Under the pieces are notes generated by a model that saw only the letters and a list, made by a program, of their open reading frames with translations, was not told the origin of the DNA and searched no databases. A program made the translations under genes and the position numbers. From Cristatella mucedo (Eukaryota; Bryozoa; Phylactolaemata; Cristatellidae), in contig WPIO01000308.1 in the NCBI GenBank assembly GCA_009760855.2, forward strand, positions 38,601 to 102,600: a stretch of 64,000 nucleotides of DNA, given 5' to 3'. Position 1 is the first letter of the stretch. Each line of letters starts with the position of its first letter. Below are positions 9,561 to 20,029 of the stretch, piece by piece.

Positions 9561-10640
9561 GCCTTGATTGTGCTTGGCAATCACATCGGCAAGAGGCTGA
9601 GTATAAAACGTGGAAGGAACCGGACCTAGCACCTAGCCTTGAGGTACCCCATTTTCAGAGGTGATTCGGATGATCTTTGTCCATTCACATCGACACTCTA
9701 GAGTCTCCCACTGAGATAATACCTGAACCATCGAAGGTTATTGTAATTCTCTTTTAGCATGGCTAGCAGTGAAAGCAACTAGATCACTGCAGCTGACTAC
9801 GAATATAGCTGCAAGGCTAGTCCTCAAGTCCTAGAAGTTTGACCACGTGTCTCCTTTGCTAAAAGAGCTAGGATGGATGCCGGTTGAGCAAAAGATACAG
9901 AGTAAAGTTCTTACACTGACCCACAAGGCCGCCACGGCTTGCCTCCTTCTTACCTAGCTGAACTGCAGCATCATTTTCAGCCTGTTTGCACCTTCAGGTC
10001 CAGTGTGGACAATACAGTTAGCTGTTCCATTCCTTTGCTTAAAGACCGTTGGCGACAGAAGCTTTAGCTCTGCAGGTGCTAGACAGTGGAACTTGCTTCC
10101 ACAATTCCCATGCGACGACAACTACTCTCCCGCTGCTGACTATGGCTCATCCGTTTTAGCAGTCCTGAGCTGCTAATTCCATGCTACTCACTACCTTAAC
10201 TGCTCTCCTGACTCTGCTATGCTTCCCACTTTCTCTTTGTTGCCTGAGACGAAGTCTGTTGGCTACCAATTCGTACCGAAAGCCGCTTGGGCTTCGAGTG
10301 GGCTGTACAAAACTTTCCTGCGTACCACCCACATGATCTGCATTATTTAGTGGAGTTACAGACGGAGATACATTAAAACTCTACCAGTTATGCCCCGGCG
10401 AGATGAGAGGCACTCAAAAAGGACTTGGTGATCGATAGAATCAAAAGATACCGAAAAATCGTTAAAAACAAGCAAAGATACTCCACTCAGGTCTGCATTC
10501 CTCAGTAGGTCGTTGAACAGCCGAAGCAATGCTGATGCTGTGGTGTGATTGGGTCTAAAGCCAGACTAGAACTTGCTAGCAAGGTTTGAGGTTTCAATAT
10601 ATGAGTTCAGCTGGTGAGCCACGACTCATTCCTGTGTCTG
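9561..10640 (-). mobile_element. LINE family A RT fragment split by LINE B
   Basis: 9561-9735 and 10386-10640 are two consecutive pieces of one antisense family A RT region (gtgaaagccttgattgtgct; then gatgagaggcactcaaaaag). The gap is filled by a plus-strand family B insertion, which is therefore younger. Confidence 0.75.
9736..10385 (+). mobile_element. LINE family B inserted in LINE A
   Basis: Covers the C-terminal half of family B to its 3' end (gcaaggctagtcctcaagtc, gacccacaaggccgccacgg, then tgtggaacttgcttccaca) and ends in gagatacattaaaac. Its 5' end begins gttattgtaattctctttta. Several frame breaks. Confidence 0.8.
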
Positions 10641-10759
10641 ATAAAACTACTGAATAGCTAAGATGTGCTTATTCGAAATTTACCGAAGGTAATTCCGTAT
10701 ACTTTGACCACAGTTTTGACAGCTCTCAAGTCTTAACATTACTAAGTTTCCTCAAACTT

Positions 10760-10885
10760 GCAAGCAAGTTCTAGTCTGGCTTTAGAGCTAATCACTCCAC
10801 AAGCCAGCATTGCTTCGGGTGTACAAAGACCTACTTAGAAATGCAGACATGGGTAGAGTATCTCTGCTTGTTTTGTTCGATCTTT
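10760..10885 (+). mobile_element. LINE family A RT fragment
   Basis: ctggctttagagctaatcac...gcagacatgggtagagtatc matches the RT motif A region of the longer copies (at 26640-26760 and 56690-56790). Isolated fragment. Confidence 0.65.
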
Positions 10886-10924
10886 TGATCCATGTTTTAT
10901 ACTGAGCCCGAAGTCATAAGTGAA

Positions 10925-11150
10925 AAACAGTCTTTAATCAGGCACTTTACAAGTGCTTCAGGGCTTCAATCCATGACATTAATCGTGAAAATAAAAATAT
11001 ATCTAATTAATTTGTATAGCGCCCGAAGGGTAACTAGATCTATATTTAGGCGCTTCACACGTGCCTCGGGGCTCGAGCCTGCGACCTCAGCCTGACCTTG
11101 GTAGGAGCGAGAGCCTTAACCGCTAGACCAAACCAGCTCGCTGAAGGCTA
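10925..11150 (-). mobile_element. SINE2 copies (one partial, one with duplicated head)
   Basis: A fragment at about 10925-10985 is followed by a fuller copy at 10995-11150. On the minus strand the latter has the tRNA-like head GGTTTGGTCTAGCGGTTAAG, a B-box GGCTCGAGCCC and a 3' part that resembles the LINE A terminal hairpin (GTGAAGCGCC...). A second GGTTTGGTCTAG lies about 40 bp further upstream. Confidence 0.75.
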
Positions 11151-11159
11151 ACCTCTGAC

Positions 11160-11460
11160 CCCTAGACCAAACCGGGCGGGGGCGGCTGGTCCTTGCAGTC
11201 TATGCATAAGTCAAACAAAATTCAGGCACTTTAAAAGTGTTTCAGTTCACGGCTTTACACGTTAAAATAGTTTCTTTTTAATTCATTTGTACGGCGTCCC
11301 AAGAGAGCTGGATCTCTATTCAGGCACTTCACATTTTCCTCGGGGCTCGAGCCCATGACCTCAGCCATGCCTTAGTCGGGGCAAGCACCTTAACCGCTAG
11401 ACCAAACCAGCTCTCTGAAGGCTAACCTCTGACCCCTAGACCAAACCGGATGGGGCCGGC
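11160..11460 (-). mobile_element. SINE2 with duplicated tRNA-like head
   Basis: Minus-strand GGTTTGGTCTAGGGGTCAGA is followed 40 bp later by GGTTTGGTCTAGCGGTTAAG, a B-box (GGGCTCGAGCCCC), and the body GTGAAGTGCCTGAATAGAGA ending near a short A/T-rich tail at 11275. It has the same arrangement as the neighbouring copy. Confidence 0.75.
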
Positions 11461-11489
11461 CGGTCTCTGTTGTCTATGCCTACTGAGAT

Positions 11490-11585
11490 CTATCGTGTTT
11501 CCTTTGCAGCAAATGTAAATCGCCAAAGAAGAGACTGAGTTCTCTGAGGGTGCTTTATCAAGCGTTTTGTTATTATTATTATGAC
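11490..11585 (+). mobile_element. LINE family A tail fragment
   Basis: tttgcagcaaatgtaaatcg, gagttctctgagggtgcttt, (TTA)n end. Severely 5'-truncated. Confidence 0.8.
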
Positions 11586-11910
11586 TGGCTATGCTTGCCT
11601 TAATATGTGCTATCTATGCATATCTGCAGCTTTTTACCCTATCTATGCGAGCAGGTTGCTTCAGTGTCTTTGTGTTGTAGATGCTACGGTACGATATGGA
11701 TGACAGAAATGCTAGGGAGAATTTTGGCGGAAACCCTGTTGCGTTAAAATCTTGCTTTATTTCGCTAAGTACTAGTCGCTGTCGAAAACAATGATAGCCA
11801 TGCACAATGAATGGTATACTATTCTAGAAACGTGTGCAAGCCTATGTATGTGTAATTGCAGGAGGCTCGTGCATGTGTAAGGAAGTCAAGTGGTCAACAG
11901 GACAGTCAAG
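11586..11910. other. No feature recognised
   Basis: Unique-looking intergenic sequence. The minus-strand ORF at 11614-11805 has no recognisable domain. Confidence 0.5.
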
Positions 11911-13072
11911 GGGCTAAATGACCAGATATGATGTGATTGCCAAGCACAATCTAGGCTTTCACTTCTATGCGGATGACACTCAGTTGTACATTTGCTTTGA
12001 TCCCTCCCAGCCTTCGAGCACCTCAAATTCTCTCAACTCACTTGCTGCATGCATTGATGACATCCGATCATGGATGGCAGCAAATTTTCTAAAACTAAAC
12101 GATGATAAAAACTAACTTACTAGTTATGGGCTAACCTAGTGCGATTCAGAAATTGGAAAGGCTGACTTTCAAAATTGGCTCTGCCAGCATATCTCCAGTT
12201 GAATCAGCTCGAAATCTAGGTGTCATATTCCAAAGCGACCTCTCGTTAGACGACCACATCAGCTCCACAGTCAAATCAGCCTATTTTCAGCTTCATAACA
12301 TTGCTAAAATTAGGGCTTGTTTAGATAAGGATACCACGTCCAAGTTGGTCCATGCATTCGTGACATCTCGTCTCGACTTCTGCAACTCACTGCTTACTGG
12401 CCTACCAGCATGTGCGATCAGGCGATTGCAGCTGGTGCAAAACTCTGCAGCTAGGCTTGTCTGTCGTGAGCGTCGCAGTTGCCACATTACTCCACTTCTC
12501 GCCGACATGCACTGGCTACCAGTCAAGCAACGGATTGACTTCAAGGTTTTGTCGCTCACTTTTAGGTCTCTTCATTCTATGGCTCCAGCCTATCTTTCAG
12601 ATATACTACCCAATCAGGCCAAGCATCGTACCACTCGCTTTTCGGAATCCAACAGTCCAGAAATACCTCGTACAAACCTTAAATCCTTTGGAGACCGTGC
12701 ATTTAGCTCGTATGCTCCCAAAGCCTGGAACTCCCTCCCGACCTGCATCAGAACATCCCCTGACCTGACCACATTTAAAAGAAACTTAAAAACACACCTA
12801 TTTAGGACAGCATTTAGTGGGTCCCTGTGATTCGTCCTTGTTGTGCTTATGCGTGCTGACACTGTGCATACTGCCACTAACCACATTTGCATGCTGACCC
12901 TGTGCATGTCACCCCTAACCATATTATTCATTTTGTTTGTTTTTCAAGCATGATTTTACTTACTATTCTATTGCGTATCACTTTGCAGCAAATGTAAAGT
13001 GCCTAGAAAGAGATTAAGTTCTCTGAGGGCGCTTTATCAAGTGCAATATTATTATTATTATTATTATTATAG
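11911..13072 (+). mobile_element. LINE family A, well-preserved 3' third
   Basis: Starts inside the RT (VIAKHNLGFHFYADDTQLYI, with an intact YADD box), continues through DDIRSWMAANFLKLNDDK, then has a 1-nt frameshift in an A-run at about 12110. The rest, 12153-12830, is open for 225 codons: SARNLGVIFQSDLSLDDH, KLVHAFVTSRLDFCNSLL, LHWLPVKQRIDF-like and YAPKAWNSLPTCIR blocks, ending FRTAFSGSL and stop. The 3' UTR, hairpin and (ATT)n tail follow to 13072. It is one of the least decayed 3' ends here and serves as a reference. Confidence 0.9.
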
Positions 13073-13729
13073 GACGTTTGGAAATAATGCAAAAGACTGT
13101 AGAATAGCTAAGATGCGGTTGTGCTACAGTTACTGTAGATAATTCCATATTATTTGACTAGCTCTCATGTCTTAAGATTATTAAGTTTCTTTAGGCACAA
13201 ACCGTAATGATGCAGACAAAGGTAGAAATAGGGTCATTTCCGAATTCAAGAAATTGTAGCTGCATGCACTTGAATCTGATACCGCTCATGCAATCAAGAC
13301 AAGATCATTTTGTTCGGCAACATATGGAGTTATAAGAAACTACTAAGTACACCTAAGGCAGCCAACGTATACCCGACTACTAGTTATAATAGCTTAGAAA
13401 AGATCACCTACAACAACCGTTTGGGTTCATTCGTGATTCGCCGAGAGCACACGAGAGCTCTACAAACACCAAATTGTGCCACACGACACGTACTTGGTTA
13501 ACGTAATTAGGCGTTTTTGTCCGCTGTAGTTATGCCATTATGCAATATTCACTCGACAAATTTGCTTCCAGCATATGGAATTAACCAAGTGAGAAAATAA
13601 ATTCTTTCGCAGTTTCATTTAAAACGTTAATGCATTCTATTTATCTATTATTTTGGAGGTTCGTTTTGAGTGGCATTAACTAATTGAATTGCATCTGGCG
13701 AGTGTGAGTTGTAAATGTAATGCAATCAA
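13073..13729. other. No gene recognised
   Basis: AT-rich sequence between the LINE and the inverted duplication. The small ORF at 13310-13501 shows no domain. Confidence 0.5.
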
Positions 13730-15128
13730 CTGAGCTACAAACTGCACGGCTTTTAATCGCACGTATATGTTAAGCTTCTCAGCAATGCAATCCAAGTCAG
13801 AAATCGATCATAATACCCGGCTGTTCTGCTGCTGAATAGCATAAGCAACGCTTGAAACTCTCTCTGTATTTGTATTAATAAGAACACAAGAAAAATGCAT
13901 GCAAAGATTATATGAAGAATTAGCTAACGTTGACCTACGATTAAAAACACTGTAACACAAACTGTTGCCGAAATCCGTAACAAAATGAGTGACACTCGAG
14001 ACGCAGGAAAAGGACAATTTCTTAGGTTACAAAAACAAATTTGCTCCAAAGGAGCATTTTTTGGGTGAAATCCAAGAGTGAGAAGTAAACTTTGACTGCC
14101 AATTCAATGCTCTGAAATACATTGGTAACTCCTCAAAGCTGCAATAGTGCTTAAGCAATAGGCATGCTGACTGACTAATTTTAGTTGTCAACTTAGTAGA
14201 GCGTGGGTCTGATGTTTTAAAATCGATGCCGTTTTCCAAACTAGCACTCGCTGGATCATTTCTCTTGAACGTGTTACACCCGATTCATGCTGATAGTCAG
14301 TTTCTTAATTTGAACTGGAGGCCGTAGCCAATCACAATCATTCTTCAGAAAAAACTGGATTGATTACGTGAAATTCTTACACTTAGACCGGTATACTGTA
14401 GCTTACAACCTTCCAGTCCCAAATTTCCCAAAATGGATGGATGCATAAGTGAGTTTAATCTCTCAGAGGAAAGTGTAAAGCGTTATCATGAGCTACACTG
14501 TGTTATGGAAGACTCATTGATATTGCTGGTTGGACCTTAGTAGTGATAGGTTTGAGAAACTCCGGCGACACTTTATCGGGATTGACTAAGCTATTTCCAT
14601 TTTCTCTCATAATTGCAGCATACAGCAATGAGTTGCAGAATGCTAGCTGGACTGGTCACAGCATGATGAGGTGTAGCAAACAATTAAGATATTCTGGCCA
14701 CGTGAGCCTGAGTGAGTATCGATGACGTGTCGGCGAACGATACGTTGATTAGGCTGATCGTATCAAAGCGTTCGTTTTGACCGCGAATAGTTTGCCATAG
14801 CAGCCAGAGCACGCTTCCTCTCCATGTCGATCGTTGCATGCTAGCAACTGCTTGACTGCCAACCTTTGACTTTTACTCGTAACTTGGTAGCTCTATCGAT
14901 CCTTTGCAATCAGCTTTGGCGAGCAACCTGGCAGAGTGGAAAGATCAGTAGCGAATTACCGGATACCAAAACTGCATAAAAAATTATCGATAGCCAGTAA
15001 GAATATATCCCATTAGTTGGACATGCAAGGTAAAATAATTGGTGCACCGGAAACTGGATATATTTGACTAATAGGAACCGGAAACGCCGGCTTGATAAAT
15101 CAGTTGGTCTAGGACTGATATTCACTAT
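13730..15128 (-). repeat. Inverted copy of the gene 1 3' region
   Basis: On the minus strand this aligns throughout with 6624-8070: intron end (cgaatagtgaatatcagtc), last exon (see 14763-14927), and 3' flank (catcatgctgtgaccagtcc; ctttgcatgcattttt; gtttcaagcgttgct). I estimate roughly 70-80% identity by eye. It is the tail end of the inverted FRS2-like locus. Confidence 0.75.
14763..14927 (-). pseudogene. Degenerate last exon of FRS2-like gene 2
   Basis: Follows an acceptor-like CCACTCTGCCAG, as in gene 1. In the frame set by the gene 2 donor it reads GCSPKLIAKDR and then a TAG at 14893-14895. The conserved core survives in another frame as HATIDMERKRALAAMANY, ending TGA at 14763. So it has at least one stop and one frameshift relative to 6828-7042. 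It has the same histidine in place of the SHP2-site tyrosine, so that change probably preceded the duplication. Confidence 0.75.
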
Positions 15129-15769
15129 TCGTAGGAAATGGTAGAAGCCAAGCTTGCTTTAATCTATGGCCGAAGGTGAACAAACGCCGATGCATAACAG
15201 TAAAAGGGCAAAGTTTACAAAAGAGTAAAGTTATTAAGCTATTTCAGCTGTAATAAAATCCGACGTACTTGGCAGAATACCTTCCCTTTCATATTGATTT
15301 CAATTGTTAGCTAAAGCAACTCCATCCACTATATATCGCTGACTTGGATCAGCACCAGGATGAAGGTGCTGGGCAAACTGCATGGGAGATAACTAAAACT
15401 GAGGAGAGACCCTAAACGAGAAGACGATGGAACAAAAACTGCCATATGATCTCAATTAGGTTCTCCACGGACTTTATTTTTAACATCGGTAATGGTCTTG
15501 GCTTGCACAAATACCCTGCAGATTTATAGTCGCATACTGTGGACAGCTGTGGCATGTCATCAATTTAACTTTTAGACCCGGTTGACTTTTCTTTTCGAGG
15601 GTTAAGTTCATAAGTTAATTCCACTTAGGTACTTATAAGGGCACGAATCATAATAGTGCAGATGAGATAGATACACTAAGACCAATAAAACGGACTGGAG
15701 GATACCATTTTCAGCTGAGACTTATAAATATTAGAATTGGGCTTAACAAGAATTAGAAATGGGAAAGAT
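15129..15769. other. Intron of gene 2, nothing recognised
   Basis: Lies between the two gene 2 exons. No repeat or ORF of note. Confidence 0.45.
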
Positions 15770-16615
15770 TAGTAAGGCTCACAATCAGCTCTGCCAGCTT
15801 ATCTATTGTTGAGTCTGCACAAAATCTAGGTGTTATGTTTCCAAGTCACCTTTTTATTAGACGATCGTATCAGCTCCAGTCAAGTTTGCCTACTTTGAGC
15901 TACACAACGTTGCTAAAATTTGGGCTTTCTTAGGCAGGGATACCACATCTAAATTGGTTCATGCATTTGTGACATCCCATCTTGACTTCTGTAACTCACT
16001 GCTTGCTGGTCTTTCGCTCTGTGCAATAAGGAGCTCACAGCTACTACACAACACTGCAGCTAAGTTAGTCCATCATGAGCAGCATAGTTGCCACATCACA
16101 ATGCTTCTCACAGATCTGCACTGCCTCCCAGTCAAGCAACGTATCGACTTCAATGTTTTGCCACTCGCTTTTAGGTCACTTCATTCTTTGGCTCGAGCCT
16201 ATCTATCAGATCAACTCCTCCACTAGCTAAACATCATACCACCAGCTTTCGGAATCTAACTGTTTATCTATACCTGGTATGAACCTCGAATCGTTAGGAG
16301 ACTGTGCCTTTAGTTCGTGTGCTCCAAAAGCCTAGAACTCACTCCAAACTTGAGTTACGACATCTCCTGACTTGACCATATTTGAAAAGAAACTAAAAAC
16401 GCATCAAAGCATTTAGTGGGTCCCTTTGATTCGTCTTTTATGTGCTTATGCCTGCTGACCCTGTGCTTGCCACGCCTAACCATGTGATTGCTGTTGTTTA
16501 TTGAGTATGCTTACACTATTCGATCGTGCTTCCTTTGCAGCAAATGTAAAGTGCCTAGAAAGATAAAGGTTTTCGGGGTGCTATATCAAATGTACTACTA
16601 ATCTTATTATATTAC
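15770..16615 (+). mobile_element. LINE family A 3' third
   Basis: C-terminal domain (KLVHAFVTSHLDFCNSLLAG is readable at 15950-16010), WNSLP block destroyed, 3' UTR with ctgaccctgtgcttgccacg, hairpin block, short ATT-rich tail. Inserted in the gene 2 intron, antisense to it. Confidence 0.8.
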
Positions 16616-16619
16616 TATT

Positions 16620-16765
16620 AAAGTAGGCTTGCAGTCACATTCACCACTTGCTATAGTGGCCAAGTGGCTTTTTTGGTAGCCAAGATAAAATGGAATTGCA
16701 ATAATCTAGCCAAGACGAAAACAGGGAGATAGTTAGATTTGTTGCACGCTGTCACGGTAACAACA
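16620..16765 (-). mobile_element. LINE family B fragment
   Basis: Minus strand gtcttggctagattattgca matches the RLDYCN block of family B (tcggctagattattgtaatt at about 2680). No 3' end present. Confidence 0.6.
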
Positions 16766-17000
16766 ATAATAATAATTGCTTTGTATAGCACCTTCAGAGA
16801 ACTGAATCTTTTTCCGAGCACTTATAGATGTTGTGTAGAAATGATTGATGGATGCACCAGCAAGCAGCCGGCACAGTGTAAGTAGGTACGTGCACACGAC
16901 AGACTCATCTGAAGGACCAACCAATTACTGTAATAAACTGGTGCATTTTACGTTCCTTTTGAAATGTCATCATGTCAGGGAATGTTGAGACATGAGCTGA
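16766..17000 (-). mobile_element. LINE family A-like 3' end, diverged
   Basis: AATAATAATAATT tail, then a diverged hairpin block (gcaccttcagagaactgaat) and a 3' UTR distinct from the common type. The end reads TTTGTATAGCACC, closer to the SINE2 tail; possibly a separate subfamily. Confidence 0.6.
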
Positions 17001-17039
17001 TAGTACTTCATCAGCAGCATATATCTCTATTTTCATATA

Positions 17040-17067
17040 TGTGTATGTAGATATATATATATATATA

Positions 17068-17102
<35 letters not shown>

Positions 17103-17105
17103 GAG
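17040..17105. repeat. (TA)n microsatellite
   Basis: Two TATATA runs separated by gtg, followed by GTATG/GTGTGT-rich sequence to about 17140. Non-coding. Confidence 0.95.
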
Positions 17106-17149
17106 TTTATGTATGCATGTGTGTGTGTACGTGTAATAATTATGATATT

Positions 17150-17262
17150 AATATTGTTGTTGGTAAGACATCCTCAGAGGACTCAATATTTCTCTAGGCA
17201 CTTTGCATTTGCTGCAAAGGAAACACGGTGGAATGGTGAGTGGTGTCATGCTTGATAAAGAA
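17150..17262 (-). mobile_element. LINE family A tail, first arm of an inverted pair
   Basis: Antisense hairpin block (atcctcagaggactcaatat) and 3' UTR start (gtggaatggtgagtggtgtc). It faces 17335-17532. Confidence 0.75.
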
Positions 17263-17334
17263 CACAAATACGTGTGCATGCATATACATAGATATGCACA
17301 TTTATGCACGTCTACATGTGTATGTATGTATGTG

Positions 17335-17532
17335 CATGCTGCCACTAACCAAACTTACATGCAGACCCTGTGCATGTCACCTCTAGCCATGTTATTCTTG
17401 TTGTTAAACGAGCATGCTACCACTAATTATCCTATCCTGTTTCCTCGGCAGCAAATGTAAAGCACCTAGAAAGAGATTAAGCTCTCTGAGGACGCTTTAT
17501 TAAGTGTGTTACTACTATTATTACTATTATTA
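17335..17532 (+). mobile_element. LINE family A 3' end, second arm of an inverted pair
   Basis: gcatgctgccactaaccaaa, gcagaccctgtgcatgtcac, gcagcaaatgtaaagcacct, (ATT)n tail. Separated from the opposing copy by about 75 bp of ATGCATGTATGT-rich sequence. Confidence 0.8.
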
Positions 17533-17728
17533 TACATGCTGTTGCACATGTATGGATAATGGATGCAGTAGCATCCCTGCCAGTATATACATACATATGT
17601 CATTTATAACCAAGTTTCTGTGTTTAAAAAGATTAAGCTAAGGCTCAAGCTGAAACCATGCAGAACAGCATCTAGCAGCTCCTCTATACAGAAGGCGAAG
17701 CTCGGCCGGGCGCTGTTGCAGATCCTAC

Positions 17729-19021
17729 CTGCACTAGTGGCTGCCACCTCAGCGGTAGCTCTCTCTGCCTCCTCCACCTTCTCCTTGCCCTCAAACTCTC
17801 CGAGATCAGGCTGGAAAGTGAGCTGATCATAGTGTAGCTGGGGGCCGAGCCGGCTGGCTACTGGTTGCTGCATCAGGTGTGGCTGCTGCTGCTGGTGCAA
17901 TGCATCCATGCAGCTGGATGCACCGTGTGGTGATGCTGGTATGCTGACATCTGTTTCTGCCGCCAAGGTAAGCAGAGTTTGTGGCAGATGGACCGGCTGG
18001 AGTTCAGCATCGTGCATGTTCTCCTCGGCCGCCACCACTGACGCTGCTGCTGCCGATGCGATCGCCCTTGGCATGTGCTGAGTACCTCCGGGCACCGGCT
18101 GCCTCGCCTCAGCTGCAGCCTCAGCCACGAGTTCGGATGCAGCTGCAGCCTCGCTGTCGTTGGTGTGAGCTAGGAGCTTCTTTGGGCGTGCGAGCGTTTG
18201 CTGCCGATGCCACGACTGTCGCTGCAGGCACTGCCCAACATCGACGGCTTCCACCAGAAGAGCACTACCGAGCAGGCGCTCTTCTATGGCATCATACAGC
18301 TGGACGCTGTGTCCGCATTTGAACTTCATAACTTGAAGCTCGCCAGAGCCCGGACGGCTGCATTCGAGCATGAAGTGTCCCTCGTCGATGAAGCCGATGG
18401 AGCGGAGAGGCCACTCTGACTCGACGGTTTTACTGCTATCACCACTGTCGTCGAGACTAAGCTTTAGCCGGTCAGAGGCAACCTCCAGGTAGCCCCTGAC
18501 CAGTGGGAGGCCGTCATCGTCTATCAAGTGCACGTAGAACAGTTTGCTAAGGCTCCCACTGTTGCCGAGGCTAAAGGCTCGAAATCTGCGTTTTGAAAAT
18601 CTGCTTTGCCTCGTTTTTCCCTCGACAGCTGGCTGCTTGATGCTCTGATCTGTGGTCTGGCCGCAGCCGGCTTCCCGACCATCTGCAGAGTCTGCGACTC
18701 CACTCACGGCAGCTGGCACTTCGGAGCCACAGCCCGGCGTCGGCTCTGCCTGAGTCTGGGCTAGGGCAGAGCTGATGGCGTCTGCTGACAAAGTACTGCA
18801 CAAGCACCAACTGACTTCTGAAAGGGGCAGACACAACGGGTCACGTGAGACGTCACGTGAGCCGCAGCCGAGGCCACAGCCGGCTTCCCGACCATCTGCA
18901 CCTGCGATCCCACTCACGGCAGCTGGCACTTTGGCGCCGCCTCCCTGTGTCGGCTGTGCCTGGGCTACGATAGAGCTGACTGCATCTGCGTACACAGTAG
19001 TGCTCAAGCACCCAGTGACTT
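17729..19021 (-). CDS. FRS2-like gene 2, first coding exon (start lost; possibly a pseudogene)
   Basis: Paralogue of gene 1 in opposite orientation. It has an IRS-type PTB domain (FYVHLIDDDGLPLVRGYLEV, then SEWPLRSIGFIDEGHFMLEC and GSGELQVMKFKC), an Ala/Gln-rich tail and LHYDQLTF (ITIM-like, equivalent to Y358 of gene 1). The three YxN sites of gene 1 are absent. The open frame reaches back to a TGA at 19095-19097, but there is no ATG before the middle of the PTB: where gene 1 has VMGC, this copy reads VTGC and, in a tandem repeat, VSWC. The PTB is preceded by a 68-residue duplicated module. The donor (GTGCAG/GTAGG, 17729/17728) matches gene 1 in position and phase. Next to a broken exon 2 this suggests early decay, but over 400 open codons remain, so an upstream exon supplying a start is possible. 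Confidence 0.65.
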
Positions 19022-19055
19022 CTGAAAAAGGCAGACACAACCGGTCACGTGAGAC
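18655..19055 (-). repeat. 204-bp in-frame tandem duplication within gene 2
   Basis: Unit 1 is 19055-18852 and unit 2 is 18851 to about 18655. Both begin GTCTCACGTGAC and encode VSRDxLCLPxSEVxxC ... VPAAVSG ... DGREAGCG. The unit includes the E-box, the acceptor-like tract (TTTCAGAAGTC) and the former start-codon region, so promoter-proximal sequence has been copied into the reading frame. Confidence 0.85.
18841..18861 (-). promoter_or_regulatory. Twin CACGTG E-boxes 12 bp apart
   Basis: TCACGTGAGACGTCACGTGA contains two palindromic E-boxes (CACGTG at 18842 and 18854). A third, at 19046-19051, is the copy at the position homologous to the gene 1 and gene 3 sites. The pair arose at the junction of the 204-bp duplication. 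The regulatory role is inferred from the motif only. Confidence 0.4.
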
Positions 19056-19134
19056 TTTGTCGGGCAAGATCGAAACTCTCGGATCAAAGGCTTTTCAGAG
19101 ACCAGGTACAGCAAATCGCAAGTCACGGCATCCC

Positions 19135-19370
19135 CAAGTTGAGCACATTTAAAAAGAAACTAGAAACACACCTACTCATTACAGCATTCGCCGGATCCCT
19201 GTGATTCTTCCTTTATTTTTGTTTACTTGTTTATTTATTAATTTTTTTGTTTATTGAGATTGCTACCACTAACCATTCGATTGGGTTTCCTTCGCAGCAA
19301 ATGTAAAGCAGATAGAAAGAGATTGAGTTCCCTGGGGGCGCTTCATTGAGCATGTTATTATTATTATTAT
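19135..19370 (+). mobile_element. LINE family A 3' end between gene 2 and its 5' region
   Basis: cacatttaaaaagaaactag, ccggatccctgtgattcttc, hairpin block (gcagcaaatgtaaagcagat) and (ATT)n. In genes 1 and 3 the homologous 5' region is contiguous, so this copy separates the gene 2 exon from its ancestral upstream sequence. Confidence 0.8.
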
Positions 19371-19720
19371 GCCTGCAAAGAAACTTGTCAAGTGACTTGG
19401 TACAACGAAAGCGTGCAGTGGGCGCTCAAACCTCTGGCAGCTTTTTAAGACGCAGCAGTATTATGGGTAGCAACTGGAGTGCAAGCAAAAGGGAGAATCG
19501 GGCAAATACAGGGGGAGGGTGTAATTAGGCATCTCTGCTGATTAAAAGCACCTCTGTGGGAAGGCCAGTACTGGGGGGGGGGGGCAAGCAGCTGAGGGAC
19601 AGCAGCAGTAGCAGAGAGAAAAGAGAGACAAGCAGAAGCAGAAGAAGTGATGATAGTGGCAGAATGGCAGCATTGATAGATACTGCACCAGCAGCAGCAT
19701 TGTAATGTAATCTCAGTGTG
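19371..19720 (-). other. Displaced 5' region of FRS2-like gene 2
   Basis: Minus strand cagctgcttgcccccccccc, ctggccttcccacagaggtg and accaagtcacttgacaagtt match the sequence upstream of genes 3 and 1. CT/CAG-rich tracts and a family B-like tail (acactgagattacattacaa) follow at its outer end. Confidence 0.6.
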
Positions 19721-19724
19721 TTAG

Positions 19725-19870
19725 TTCGGGCGACTGGAAATGATTGGCCATAGTCGGCAACTGGGGGGGGGGGTTGGGAGAGAAGGTGTTAAATAAAAAT
19801 TGTGGAAGCAAGCTAGACACTCTAGCCCCTGCACAGAAGTTTTTGCATCCAACGGTTTCTAAGCACAGTA
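19725..19870 (-). mobile_element. LINE family B fragment
   Basis: Minus strand contains tgccgactatggccaatca and ccaacggtttctaagcaca-type family B words (the LKTVGD..F, PQF, ADYG region). Highly degenerate. Confidence 0.6.
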
Positions 19871-19879
19871 ATAGAACAA

Positions 19880-20010
19880 GCTAGCATAATAGGAGCAGCT
19901 GCAGAAGCAGCAGCAGGAGCAGCAGCAGCGGCAGCAAGAGAAGCAGTGGCAGGAGCAGCAGCAGTTGCAGCAAGAGAAGCAGTGGCAGGAGCAGCAGCAG
20001 CATTGCAATG
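19880..20010. repeat. CAG/CTG-rich low-complexity repeat
   Basis: agcagcagcagcggcagcaagagaagcagtggcag units repeated two to three times with a ~39-bp period; Gln/Cys/Leu-rich ORFs across it are artefacts. Related to the CTG-rich tract upstream of gene 1. Confidence 0.8.
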
Positions 20011-20029
20011 CAGCAGATCTCAGTCTGTA

